Source: an uncultured Pseudomonadota bacterium (GTDB lineage: Bacteria; Pseudomonadota; Alphaproteobacteria; RF32; CAG-239). From it: a DNA stretch of 57,955 nt. The notes beneath the pieces were generated by a model. It was not told where the DNA came from, made no database searches, and was given only the letters and a program-made list of their open reading frames with translations. Made by a program: the position numbers and the translations under genes. The stretch's first letter is position 1, and every line of letters starts with the position of its first letter. Shown here piece after piece: positions 34,635-43,626 of this stretch. The stretch is taken from the NCBI GenBank assembly GCA_949292375.1, contig CASEZG010000004.1, forward strand, positions 1 to 57,955, in the 5' to 3' direction.

Positions 34635-35039
34635 ATGAGCGTGGAAGCTGTTTTACCTTATCCCTCACAAGCGGCGGTTAATTTTCAGCTCTTGGCAGGT
34701 TTTATGAAAAAAGCTGCGGATTTTGCCGATGATACGGGGCGTAAACTCTTAAAAGTCTTTAAGGCTGTTGTTATAGCAGGTGATACCGAAGGTGAGTGTC
34801 GTAAAGAAGATATGATTGATTTGGCTCGGCATGAGGCTTTTTTAGAGTTGGTTAAAAGGCCTGAAACGGTTGATGAAGAAATGTATCGTAAGGTGTTTTA
34901 TGAAAAACTCAAACGCGTTTTGACCAACTTGGTTATGCTTGAAGATATTCCGCTTTATCAGGTTCTGACAGAGCAAGAGCAACGTGTGATTGACGGTGTC
35001 TTTGATAAATTGTTGAAGTTGGCGGAAACGGAGGAATAA
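34635..35039 (+). CDS. Hypothetical protein (134 aa)
   Basis: Not recognised. Start ATG 34635 is chosen because AAAGG lies 8 nt before it; ATG 34626 directly abuts that ribosome site. The protein looks alpha-helical and soluble, without signal peptide or known motif (MKKAADFADDTGRKLLKVFKAVV; RPETVDEEMYRKVFYEKLKRVL). A near-consensus promoter upstream suggests high expression. It is cotranscribed with the 60-aa gene that follows 3 nt later. Confidence 0.7.
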   Translation: MSVEAVLPYPSQAAVNFQLLAGFMKKAADFADDTGRKLLKVFKAVVIAGDTEGECRKEDMIDLARHEAFLELVKRPETVDEEMYRKVFYEKLKRVLTNLVMLEDIPLYQVLTEQEQRVIDGVFDKLLKLAETEE

Positions 35040-35042
35040 GCT

Positions 35043-35225
35043 ATGGTTATTGAGGTTTCTAAGGAAAAATTTAAATCCGTCGGTTTGGAATTGCAACATG
35101 CAAAGGTAAGAACTCGTGAGGTTGTTACGGCTTTATCTGAGTATAATATGGAACGGAAACAAGAAGAATCTAAACAGGAGATGAATCCTCAGATTTTGGA
35201 AAAAATAACGGGACGAGAGTATTAA
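35043..35225 (+). CDS. Small hypothetical protein (60 aa)
   Basis: Not recognised. A good GGAGG site sits in the end of the upstream gene, 9 nt before ATG 35043, indicating translation and coupling. The sequence is charged and probably helical (KFKSVGLELQHAKVRTREVV; EYNMERKQEESKQEMNPQ). No Cys, no membrane segment. Too small to assign. Confidence 0.65.
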   Translation: MVIEVSKEKFKSVGLELQHAKVRTREVVTALSEYNMERKQEESKQEMNPQILEKITGREY

Positions 35226-35342
35226 TATATCAAATTTTTTGAATAGTGTTTTCAGTTAATACCCATTTTTAGTTGTTGACTTATCTTCTTAGATATTAGA
35301 AACTACGGCTGTCTGAAAGTTTTATTTTGGAAAGTCTGAGGT

Positions 35343-36905
35343 ATGTCTACTTTTGTTGCTGTTATTGCTAAAAATAAATTAGTTTTGGCGAAATTGTTTT
35401 TTGTGTCGCTTTTATTGGTCTCTTCCGTTGTTCATTTTAGCAATTTATTCTTCGTTGTGTTTGAAGCTTTTTTGATTTTGCTGTTAGGTGGTTTTATAAA
35501 AAGATGGTATTTAGCCGTATTATGGTTGGTTGTTTTGTTGGTACATATTGCACAAGTGCTTAATTTGTTGCAAACCGGTAAATATATTGAGCCATTAACT
35601 CTTTTAAATCTACATTCAGCGGCAGATATTGGTTTTAAAAATATTTTGCTTTTGTTGTCTTTGGGTGTGGTATGTGTGTTTGTTTATCTTTTCAAATTAC
35701 CAAAAAAATCAACCAGCTTGAAAAAATGTTTTGTTTTCTTCGCTGCATTCTTGATTGTGGAGTTGTGTGGTAAGGATGTTTTACCTGTTAATGCAGCTAT
35801 ACGTTCTGTAAAAAAAGCATATTCTCAGGCTTTCTTTGTGCCTAAATATGATGATGGAAATGCATTTAAAAGGGAAATGGCTTTTAATTCGGAGGGAAAT
35901 TTTTGGAAAGACAAGTCTATGTATAATAATAATGTGGTTATTATTTTTACGGAAGGTTTGTCTTCTGTTGTTTTGTCAGAAAAACTTACACCTAATACAT
36001 ATAAGTTGGCAAACTCCGCTTTTAATGTAAAGAATTATTATAATCATACGGCAGCGACATATAGAGGGATTAAGGGGCAGTTGATGTCTGGTTTTTTGTT
36101 TCTTGGGGGAAAAACAAATGCGCTTATTACCCAAATGTATGCCGAACATAAGGCTCAGGAGGCCGAAACATTGGAGAGTATTTTACGCAATAGGGGGTAT
36201 TCTACAGTTTTTGTTTCTCCTCATGCCAGAAGTCATTATTTTAATGAATTTATTAAAGATATAGGTTTCCAGAAAGTCGTTAATGAAAAGCAGGATATAT
36301 CAGATAAAAAATTGTATGCAAATTTGACAAGAGAATTTAATAAGTTGGTTGAGCAAAAAAAACCTTTTCTTCTTGTAACTTATGTTTTAGGTTCTCATTT
36401 TGGTTTGGATTCTCCTGATTTGAAGTATGGAGATGGTGAAAATATCTATTTAAATAAGTTTTATAATCAGGATTTTTGGTTTGGTAAGTTTTGGGAAGAG
36501 TTTGAGAAGAGTCCTGCTGCAGAAAATACTATATTGGTGTTTACGGCAGATCATGCTTCATATCCCAGTGCTGATTTTATAAAGACATTTAATTCAAAAA
36601 GTAATTTATTTGCTGATGAAATGCCGTTGATAATTTATAAAAAGGGGATGAAGCCACAAATTTTTGATGCGAAGGGTGTAAACTCTTTGGCATTGGCTCC
36701 AACAATCTTAAATGTTTTGGGAATATCCAAGGCGCAAAATCATTTTTTGGGAAGTTCTTTATTTGATAAGGTCGAACGTAAGCCTTATGAATATATGTAT
36801 GTTGAAGGAACTAATTGCTATAGCCTTGAAAACGGTTCATATGTTGAAAATCGTTTTGACAAGGATTGTTTGATTGCAAAAAAATATTATGATTATGCAG
36901 GGTAG
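35343..36905 (+). CDS. Membrane-anchored sulfatase-fold protein (phosphoethanolamine/LTA-synthase-like)
   Basis: 520 aa. About four N-terminal membrane helices (residues 15-135), then a periplasmic alkaline-phosphatase-like sulfatase domain: NVVIIFTEGLSS (metal Glu near 205), HTAATYRGIKG (candidate Thr nucleophile), VFVSPHA, and FTADHASYP for the second metal pair. Relatives transfer phosphoethanolamine or phosphoglycerol to surface glycans or lipid A. The substrate cannot be read. It stands alone, convergent with prfC, and its stop codon lies inside a perfect 19-bp palindrome. Confidence 0.75.
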   Translation: MSTFVAVIAKNKLVLAKLFFVSLLLVSSVVHFSNLFFVVFEAFLILLLGGFIKRWYLAVLWLVVLLVHIAQVLNLLQTGKYIEPLTLLNLHSAADIGFKNILLLLSLGVVCVFVYLFKLPKKSTSLKKCFVFFAAFLIVELCGKDVLPVNAAIRSVKKAYSQAFFVPKYDDGNAFKREMAFNSEGNFWKDKSMYNNNVVIIFTEGLSSVVLSEKLTPNTYKLANSAFNVKNYYNHTAATYRGIKGQLMSGFLFLGGKTNALITQMYAEHKAQEAETLESILRNRGYSTVFVSPHARSHYFNEFIKDIGFQKVVNEKQDISDKKLYANLTREFNKLVEQKKPFLLVTYVLGSHFGLDSPDLKYGDGENIYLNKFYNQDFWFGKFWEEFEKSPAAENTILVFTADHASYPSADFIKTFNSKSNLFADEMPLIIYKKGMKPQIFDAKGVNSLALAPTILNVLGISKAQNHFLGSSLFDKVERKPYEYMYVEGTNCYSLENGSYVENRFDKDCLIAKKYYDYAG

Positions 36906-36923
36906 CATAATCATAATATTTTT
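36880..36923. terminator. Perfect 19-bp palindrome covering both stop codons (bidirectional terminator)
   Basis: Bases 36880-36898 are the exact reverse complement of 36905-36923, with a 6-nt loop. The stem begins with A5 and ends with T5, so it can terminate both convergent genes. It contains the last codons of the sulfatase-fold gene and touches the prfC stop. Confidence 0.8.
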
Positions 36924-38508
36924 AGAAAACTTGTTCGCGAGTTTTACGTAATATAATCTTGGGAAAGTCTTCGTTTACTTTGTTCAAATGCCAAGCATTG
37001 CGTGCCAGAAAGACGGTCGCGCCGTCGTGGTCTTCGGCAATGCTGATTTGGTTGGCGTCCAAAAACTTCTTCATAACAGTTTTGTCGTCACATTCGACCC
37101 AGCGTGCCGTGAAATATTGTGTGGGTTCAAAGGCAACAGGAATGTTAAACTCGGTGCGGATGCGGTCTGCCATTACTTCAAATTGTAAAGCTCCTACGAC
37201 GCCGACAATCCATTCTGCTCCGACAATTGGTTTGAAGACACTGGCTCCGCCTTCTTCGGCAATTTGCTGCAAAGCGTTGCCTAAATGTTTTGATTTCAGC
37301 GGGTCTAAAGCTCTGACGCTCTTTAATAACTCCGGTGCAAAACTCGGAATGCCGGTAAAGTGTAATTTTTCGCCTTCTGTTAAAGTGTCTCCGATACGGA
37401 GCTGACCGTGGTTTGGGATGCCGATGATGTCTCCGGCATAGGCATCCTCAGCAAGTTCACGCTCTTGTGCCAAAAACATAACAGGAGTTGGAACCTTCAA
37501 ACCTTTACCTGTACGAACCTGAGTTAAGGTCATGCCGCGTTTGAAATGTCCGGAACAAATACGCATAAAGGCAATACGGTCACGGTGTTTGGGGTCCATA
37601 TTGGCCTGAATCTTGAAAACAAATCCGGTAACCTTGTTTTCTTCCGGTTTAACGGTTCTTTCTGCTGCGGGTTGTTCACGCGGGGTGGGGGCTAGATTAT
37701 GCAAACCCTCCAACGCTTCTTTGACACCGAAGTTGTTAATGGCACTACCAAAGAAAACTGGAGTTAGAGCACCGGCTAAATATAGTTCTTTGTCAAATGC
37801 AGGGCAAAGCTCTCTGACCATGGTTACATCTTCACGCAGCTTGGCAACGGCATGAGCCGGAAGTAAGCTGTCTAATTTCGGGTCGTCAAGACCTTTGCAG
37901 GTTTCAATCGTGGAGTTAATGAGTGATTTGCTTCCTGTTTTGTTCATCAAGATCAGCTGGTCGTTTAATAGGTCATAGCAACCTAAAAAGTCTTTTCCCA
38001 TGCCAATCGGCCAACTTGCCGGCGTAACATCCAAGGCCAAGGTTTTTTCAATATCGTCCAATAGGCAGAATGGGTCTTGACCTTCGCGGTCTAATTTGTT
38101 GATGAAGGTGATAATCGGAACATTGCGCAAGCGGCAAACTTCAAAAAGTTTCTTGGTTTGACTTTCAATACCTTTTGCCGAATCGAGAACCATAACAGCC
38201 GAATCGACGGCAGTTAAGACACGATAGGTGTCTTCCGAGAAATCTTCGTGACCGGGAGTGTCTAGTAAATTAAATGTAATATTTTCATATTCAAAATTCA
38301 TTACTGAGGAAGCTACGGAAATACCACGTTCTTGCTCAACTTTCATCCAGTCTGAGTGAGCGTGGCGATTTTCACCGCGAGCTTTCACGGCACCGGCTTG
38401 TTGAATGGCACCACCGAAAAGCAAAAGTTTTTCGGTTAAAGTGGTTTTACCCGCGTCTGGGTGCGAGATAATCGCAAATGTTTTTCTCGGATTTATGGTA
38501 TTGTTCAT
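36922..38508 (-). CDS. prfC: Peptide chain release factor 3
   Basis: 528-aa translational GTPase that recycles RF1/RF2. G1 ISHPDAGKTTLTEK, the switch region EQERGISVASS, G3 DTPGHEDFSEDTYR and G4 NKLDREGQDP are all present; the RF3-specific C-terminal domain follows (QFEVMADRIRTEFN). Downstream of a TPR lipoprotein gene by 24 nt, so probably cotranscribed. Confidence 0.96.
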   Translation of the reverse strand: MNNTINPRKTFAIISHPDAGKTTLTEKLLLFGGAIQQAGAVKARGENRHAHSDWMKVEQERGISVASSVMNFEYENITFNLLDTPGHEDFSEDTYRVLTAVDSAVMVLDSAKGIESQTKKLFEVCRLRNVPIITFINKLDREGQDPFCLLDDIEKTLALDVTPASWPIGMGKDFLGCYDLLNDQLILMNKTGSKSLINSTIETCKGLDDPKLDSLLPAHAVAKLREDVTMVRELCPAFDKELYLAGALTPVFFGSAINNFGVKEALEGLHNLAPTPREQPAAERTVKPEENKVTGFVFKIQANMDPKHRDRIAFMRICSGHFKRGMTLTQVRTGKGLKVPTPVMFLAQERELAEDAYAGDIIGIPNHGQLRIGDTLTEGEKLHFTGIPSFAPELLKSVRALDPLKSKHLGNALQQIAEEGGASVFKPIVGAEWIVGVVGALQFEVMADRIRTEFNIPVAFEPTQYFTARWVECDDKTVMKKFLDANQISIAEDHDGATVFLARNAWHLNKVNEDFPKIILRKTREQVF

Positions 38509-38532
38509 TTGTGTTATTACTTCTGTTTTTTA

Positions 38533-39777
38533 TTATTTTATTTCAATGTTTTCAAAAGGGCTGGTAACAGCAGGAATCAGAGGTTGCGGTGTATCTGTTG
38601 GTGTTTCTTCTACGGCTATGCTTACCTCAGTTGTCGTTGCCGGAATGGTTGGAGCCAAAGGTGCCGGATTCATACTTTTAGGTCCTTCTGACGATGCCGC
38701 TTTCTTGGTTGTTTGAGCCGGAGCTAAGCCCAAATATTTTTCAATGGCTTTTTGCTCTTTGTCTTTTTCTTTGGATGTTATTAGATTTAAGTCATAGATG
38801 ACTTCCAATTTACGAATATCTTTAGCAGCGTCTAAAATGTTGGTTGACGGAGCTTTTTTCTTCAATCTTTGGCGTGGATGCGGTGGCAAAATAGCCTCAA
38901 TAATTAAATCGCGTTCGGCAGAAAACTCACGCGGTGTGATGGCGCGGGAGGCAACGGCTTCTTTCAAAGCTTTAATCCTTTCCAAAATTAGGTCAGGGGA
39001 GGGAACAGGATTGATAACACCGGCCGCCGGCGGCGTATGTGTCAGAGGTAAAAGACCGCCGACGTTTGCCATGCGTCCATTTAAGAATTCTTCTTTAGTA
39101 ACCATGTCATTCTCAGCTAACTCCTTGAGAATCAAGAAGCGAGAGATGGTGTTTTGTTCTTCTGGTGTGAACAGAACTTCAACAGCTTTGACGTCAGCTT
39201 CGGAAACAGCTTTGTTATTGGCTGCTCTGGTTTGCTCGCGAATGAATAATGCTTCTTCCAAAGCGGACTTTCCTTGGGCGGCTGAGGCTTCTTCGCTGAT
39301 GTTAAAGACTTTGTTGCCGTCTTTGTCTTCAATAATCATTTTTGTTTGATTCATGTTCAATAGGCGTAAACGCTGAGCTGCGATGTCGCTCATTTTATGT
39401 GTTTTGCCGTCCATTGAACCCAAAATGCTCGTTTCATCGCCGCCGACAATCATTAAATCTTCATAATATTGTCTTGCACGGTTGGGGCGGCCTAACTCTT
39501 CATAAACCAGAGCACCAACCATTAGAGCTTGCGGATGGCGCGGATTGTTGGTCAGGGCGCGGGAAACGTGTGCCTCCGCGGTTTTGAAATCTCCTTGAGA
39601 ATAAGCAACCGTAGCAAGTGTGGCATCTTTGTCGCCGTAGCTGTAATAATTTTTGCCGTCAATCCAGCTATGTGACGGTTCGCCATTGGCGTCACGCTCA
39701 AAAAGAGCGCAGGAACTTAAAAGACTTACAGTTATTGTTGCCGTAAAAAGACTTTTGATTATGCTTCTTGAAAACAC
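38533..39777 (-). CDS. Putative TPR lipoprotein with proline-rich C-terminus
   Basis: 414 aa, GTG start with AAGGAG upstream. Lipoprotein signal peptide MFSRSIIKSLF...LLSSC, with Cys23 as the lipidated residue. Residues about 55-115 look like tetratricopeptide repeats (ATVAYSQGDFKTAEAHVSRAL, ALVYEELGRPNRARQYYED). The C-terminal 60 residues are low complexity, rich in Pro, Ala and Thr. Some alphaproteobacterial pilus (Flp/Tad) loci hold TPR lipoproteins of this kind, but no tad gene is near, so the role is open. Confidence 0.72.
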   Translation of the reverse strand: MFSRSIIKSLFTATITVSLLSSCALFERDANGEPSHSWIDGKNYYSYGDKDATLATVAYSQGDFKTAEAHVSRALTNNPRHPQALMVGALVYEELGRPNRARQYYEDLMIVGGDETSILGSMDGKTHKMSDIAAQRLRLLNMNQTKMIIEDKDGNKVFNISEEASAAQGKSALEEALFIREQTRAANNKAVSEADVKAVEVLFTPEEQNTISRFLILKELAENDMVTKEEFLNGRMANVGGLLPLTHTPPAAGVINPVPSPDLILERIKALKEAVASRAITPREFSAERDLIIEAILPPHPRQRLKKKAPSTNILDAAKDIRKLEVIYDLNLITSKEKDKEQKAIEKYLGLAPAQTTKKAASSEGPKSMNPAPLAPTIPATTTEVSIAVEETPTDTPQPLIPAVTSPFENIEIK

Positions 39778-39890
39778 AAGACTGCTCCTTGAGAAAAAAA
39801 GGTCTATAATCAGGGTTATCCCATATTTGCCCCCATATTATAAAATATTAGCTTACATTACAATATATTTTCTTGAGTTGTTAATTTTGC

Positions 39891-39918
39891 TTGATTTAAA
39901 TAAAAATTTCTGTAGTAT
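39891..39918 (+). promoter_or_regulatory. Candidate promoter of tRNA-Leu and tig
   Basis: TTGATT (39891-39896), 16-nt spacer, TAGTAT (39913-39918); about 30 nt before the tRNA 5' end. Confidence 0.45.
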
Positions 39919-39948
39919 GCAAGCAACTAAATTGAAATAACTGTAGTT

Positions 39949-40032
39949 GCGGGCGTGGTGAAATGGTAGACACGCCAGACTTAGGATCTGGTGCCGCAAG
40001 GTGTGAGAGTTCGAGTCTCTCCGCCCGCACCA
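39949..40032 (+). tRNA. tRNA-Leu(UAG)
   Basis: 84 nt with encoded CCA. Acceptor GCGGGCG pairs with CGCCCGC; anticodon stem CCAGA/TCTGG encloses CTTAGGA, anticodon TAG (reads CUN). Long variable arm (TGCCGCAAGGTG) and the T-loop GTTCGAGTC fit a class II leucine tRNA. Confidence 0.95.
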
Positions 40033-40078
40033 TTGCTTTGTAAGCAGTTGGTTAACATTAATATTTGAAGAGAAAGTT

Positions 40079-41491
40079 ATGAAAGCAACCGAATTAAAAA
40101 ATGAAGGCTTGAAAAAAGAATTCAAAATCGTGATTTCTGCCGCTGACTTTGAAAAACAAGTTGATGACAAACTTAATGAGATTTCTAAAAACATTAAACT
40201 TCCGGGTTTTCGTCCGGGCAAAGCTCCGAAAGCTATGTTGAAACAAAAATACAGAGCTTCGGTTATCGGAGAAGTTGTTGATGAAGCAGTCAGAAGCGCG
40301 ACAGAAGAATTGATTAAAGATAAGAAGTTGCGTCCGGCTTTGATGCCTGATGTTAAAATTACGTCTTTCGGTGACGGAAAAGATTTGGAATTTGAAGTTT
40401 CTTTGGAGGAATTGCCGGAAATTAAGGCCGGAGATTTTTCTGCAATTGAACTCGAAAAGTTGATGGCTGAAGTTCCGGCTGAAGAAGTTGAGAAGGCTTT
40501 GCAGTATTTGGCTCAATCTCGCCGTGAAACAGTTAAAATCGAGGAAGACAGAGCTGCTCAAAAAGGTGATACTGCCGTTATTGACTTTGTAGGTTCTATC
40601 GATGGTGTCGAATTTAAGGGCGGTAAGGGTAATGCTTATCCTCTGCAACTTGGTTCCGGTTCTTTTATTCCTGGTTTTGAAGACCAATTGGTTGGTAAAA
40701 AGGCAGGAGAGAAAGTTGATGTTAAAGTTACTTTCCCTGAAAATTATCATGCTAAAGATTTGGCTGGTAAAGACGCTGTTTTTGCCGTCGAAATCAAAGA
40801 ATTGCGTGAAACAAAAAATGTTGAAATTAACGACGAGTTTGCAAAATCTCTCGGTGAGAAGGATTTGGATGCCTTGAAAGCTGCTATTTCTGAGCGTATT
40901 AAAGGTGATTATGAAGCCGCTTCTCGTATGAAATTGAAACGCGCTTTGTTGGATAATTTGGACAAGAATTATAATTTTGATGTTCCGCAAGGTTTGGTTG
41001 ATGCCGAATATAAGAGCATTGTTAGCCAATATGAACAGGCTAAAAAATATAATCAGCTTGATGAAAGCGAGAAAGCTAAGTCTGAAGAAGAGCTTTTGGC
41101 TGAATATAAGGAAATTGCCGTTCGTCGTGTTAAACTTGGCTTGTTGTTGTCTGAAATCGGTAAAGATGCCAAGATAAATATTACTCCTGACGATATCAAC
41201 AAGGCTATTATGAATGAAGCCAAAAAATATCCGGGACAAGAAAAAGCTGTTTTTGATTATTATCTTAAAAATAAAGAAGCTATCGAATCTTTGAAGGCTC
41301 CTGTTTTTGAAGAGAAAATCGTTGATCATATTTTGAGCAAAGCTAAGGTTAACGAAAAGGTTGTTTCTATTGAAGAGTTGTATAACTTTGATGAAGGTAA
41401 GAAGCCTGCTAAAAAAGTTGCAGCTAAAAAAGAAACAAAGGCCGAAGAAAAGAAAGAAACAGCAAAAAAGACAGCTAAAAAGTCTGCTTAA
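40079..41491 (+). CDS. tig: Trigger factor (ribosome-associated chaperone and prolyl isomerase)
   Basis: 470 aa. N-terminal ribosome-binding domain with the loop GFRPGKAPKAM (residues about 43-53), a central FKBP-like PPIase domain (DTAVIDFVGSIDG...IPGFEDQLVG), then a helical C-terminal chaperone domain. A Lys/Ala/Glu-rich tail of about 30 residues (KKVAAKKETKAEEKKE) is added, as in several alphaproteobacteria. It follows tRNA-Leu by 46 nt. In most bacteria clpP follows; here a glycosyltransferase island intervenes. Confidence 0.97.
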   Translation: MKATELKNEGLKKEFKIVISAADFEKQVDDKLNEISKNIKLPGFRPGKAPKAMLKQKYRASVIGEVVDEAVRSATEELIKDKKLRPALMPDVKITSFGDGKDLEFEVSLEELPEIKAGDFSAIELEKLMAEVPAEEVEKALQYLAQSRRETVKIEEDRAAQKGDTAVIDFVGSIDGVEFKGGKGNAYPLQLGSGSFIPGFEDQLVGKKAGEKVDVKVTFPENYHAKDLAGKDAVFAVEIKELRETKNVEINDEFAKSLGEKDLDALKAAISERIKGDYEAASRMKLKRALLDNLDKNYNFDVPQGLVDAEYKSIVSQYEQAKKYNQLDESEKAKSEEELLAEYKEIAVRRVKLGLLLSEIGKDAKINITPDDINKAIMNEAKKYPGQEKAVFDYYLKNKEAIESLKAPVFEEKIVDHILSKAKVNEKVVSIEELYNFDEGKKPAKKVAAKKETKAEEKKETAKKTAKKSA

Positions 41492-41515
41492 GGTAATATC
41501 TTAAAGCAAAAGCTT

Positions 41516-41547
41516 AAAAAAACACTCTCTTTTGAGAGTGTTTTTTT
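41516..41547. terminator. Bidirectional terminator between tig and the gtrA-like gene
   Basis: AAAAAAACACTCTC, TTTT loop, GAGAGTGTTTTTTT. Perfect 14-bp stem, with T-runs on both strands. Confidence 0.85.
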
Positions 41548-41956
41548 ATTGCCTGAAAGAGTAATATTTGTGTAGGCAAAAAGTAATTATGGTTGAAATT
41601 ATGATATAAACGGCTTGGCTGAGAAGTATGTTAATATTTAATATGTCTATGAGGAAATACAAAAAAACATAGTTAAAAATAAGGACAGCTAGATAGCTGT
41701 TCCAAGCTTTAATATATTCTTTTCCTAAACTTCCTTGAGAGCAGAAGACATAGTAGCGCATACTGAAAATAGAGAGGTTCACGGTGAGGATATATGTAAT
41801 AATTAGGCTTAATTTGTAGGGGATTTGTAAGCCTATAACAAAAAGTGTGAACAGTATATAAGCCAAAATGGTATTAAATCCGCCAACCAACAAAAAACGT
41901 AGTTGTTGGGGAAGGGCGAGCCATTTGTTTTTTAGATTTTTATATATCTGTATCAT
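41546..41956 (-). CDS. GtrA-family small membrane protein
   Basis: 136 aa with four hydrophobic segments, starting QLRFLLVGGFNTILAYILF, the usual GtrA opening, and ending HKYYSFRQ. GtrA-like proteins are thought to flip polyprenyl-phosphate sugars across the inner membrane. A GtrB-like synthase that could supply the substrate is at 45395 on the other strand. It overlaps the upstream membrane protein gene by 4 nt. Confidence 0.8.
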   Translation of the reverse strand: MIQIYKNLKNKWLALPQQLRFLLVGGFNTILAYILFTLFVIGLQIPYKLSLIITYILTVNLSIFSMRYYVFCSQGSLGKEYIKAWNSYLAVLIFNYVFLYFLIDILNINILLSQAVYIIISTIITFCLHKYYSFRQ

Positions 41957-43626
41957 TTTATCTTATAAATCCGAAAAAGTTTGTTTTTAAAAACAAGTTC
42001 GTGTTCTAAGTCTTTGATTGTGGGATAATCTTGCTCAAAGACATCTTCTTTTATAATGTAATAATCGCCACTTTGGGGAATATATTCGCCTTTGATGGTT
42101 GGTAAATAGGCCTTGTATTTAGCAAATTCGTGCAAGCTGAATTTATTAATGATGTTGTTGTCTGCCAAAGTGGGCATTTTGAGTGTGAGCTCTGCAGAAG
42201 GATGGTAGTAAGTCAATGCGCCCCCCCAACCTTCGCGTACCCAATCGGATTCTTCCGTATGCATTGAGAGCATAAAGCTGAGTTTGTTTTGTGTTTGAAT
42301 GATGTCGGAGAGATAATCTGCAGCCTGATGTCTGGCAAGTCCGATTTCTTCATATCGAAGAATTTGTAGGTTTATAATCATGCTGCCGATGATAATTAAT
42401 AAGCTGAATGCGGATTGGAGCTTGGGATGGTGTAAGTTTCTTGTTATATAAATGATACCGAAAATATCAGCCAAAACGGCATAATAGCTTTTTTGCGATA
42501 CGTGTTGAAGGTCTGGTGCAATTTGTAGCCGGAAAATGAGAATGCCAAGCAAGAAGGTAGCGGCAAAGAGCAAACCTTCATTAAATATTGGGTTGGTGAG
42601 GATTTGTTTGTTAAGCAGTCTATATAACGCTAAAATCCAGCCTAACGCCAAGCAGATTATTTCAAATTTATATAAATTTATAAGATGTATAAGATTATGT
42701 TGGCGAAAAACTATGTATACATTTTCTTTGAGCTCAACCATTATGAACAGGTAAAAAACGGCAAAACTCAGGCAGCATAAGAACAACAAAGCCTCAAGAG
42801 GAAGTTTGCCGGCCAGTTTGAAGGGATGTAGGAAATCCGATGGGGTGATTTTTTCTTTATAGACATTATACAGAACTGCAAAAATGAGTATTCCGCCATA
42901 AAACAAAACGGTGGTTTCTTTGCTGTAGATGGCCAGAAGTGTAAAAACGCAAAACCACCAGAGAAAAGATTTTTTTTCTGTTTGGGAGAATTTTTGTAAG
43001 CAAAGCAGTGAGCAAAGTACAAAAATTATGATGTTTTGCTCGGGAAATATGATGTTATTGAGCCAAAAAACGGAAGGTGTAATTTGGATTAAGGCTATGG
43101 TCCAAAGACGACGGCTAAAAGATAAAAAATTAAGAAATTTATATAATAACCATAGTATAATAGCTTGTTTTAACAAAATATATAGATTGATGATGGTGAA
43201 GTTGTGCGAAATAGCATAAAGATAATTCAGGTCAAAAAATGAGATAGGGCACATTCTTGCCGGTCCATAAGTGGCGGCAACTCCGCGATGAAAGATGAAG
43301 ATGGTATTTAAGCTCATTAAGTCCGGATTATTAAAAAGTGAGTTATCTTGTATAAACATAATCGCAGCATAAGCGTACAAGGCGCAAAAGAGCGCAATTA
43401 GGGCTTTGGTGTTGTTTTTGTTTTTTAAGTTGGAATCTTTTATTGGTAGGGGAAAAAGGCTAGGGTAGCTTGTTAGTTTTCCTTTACAAATCAATCGATA
43501 GGAAACATACATTATTATCCCCAGGAGCAGAGCATATATATACCAGATTTGTCCGAAAAAGTAGAAAGTGAAATTGCGGAGAATGTTTTCTATAATGTTG
43601 TTTTCAAACAAAGGTTCATTAATCAT
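41953..43626 (-). CDS. Polytopic membrane protein, probable polyprenyl-phosphate-sugar glycosyltransferase
   Basis: 557 aa with about 11-12 hydrophobic segments and a short soluble C-terminal part. The layout (many helices, an early acidic loop with NNPDLMSLNTIF, YYHPSAE near the C-terminus) suggests a GT-C fold enzyme of the ArnT/GT39 type, which takes sugar from a lipid carrier in the periplasm. The family cannot be fixed by eye. Placement between a GtrA-like flippase and a GT2 supports the three-component Gtr model. Confidence 0.5.
   Translation of the reverse strand: MINEPLFENNIIENILRNFTFYFFGQIWYIYALLLGIIMYVSYRLICKGKLTSYPSLFPLPIKDSNLKNKNNTKALIALFCALYAYAAIMFIQDNSLFNNPDLMSLNTIFIFHRGVAATYGPARMCPISFFDLNYLYAISHNFTIINLYILLKQAIILWLLYKFLNFLSFSRRLWTIALIQITPSVFWLNNIIFPEQNIIIFVLCSLLCLQKFSQTEKKSFLWWFCVFTLLAIYSKETTVLFYGGILIFAVLYNVYKEKITPSDFLHPFKLAGKLPLEALLFLCCLSFAVFYLFIMVELKENVYIVFRQHNLIHLINLYKFEIICLALGWILALYRLLNKQILTNPIFNEGLLFAATFLLGILIFRLQIAPDLQHVSQKSYYAVLADIFGIIYITRNLHHPKLQSAFSLLIIIGSMIINLQILRYEEIGLARHQAADYLSDIIQTQNKLSFMLSMHTEESDWVREGWGGALTYYHPSAELTLKMPTLADNNIINKFSLHEFAKYKAYLPTIKGEYIPQSGDYYIIKEDVFEQDYPTIKDLEHELVFKNKLFRIYKIK

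Noticed and set aside
40094..41329. 411-aa open frame on the minus strand across tig
   Set aside because: It mirrors the tig codons, is rich in Phe/Ile/Asn and has no recognisable motif; tig on the plus strand is certain.
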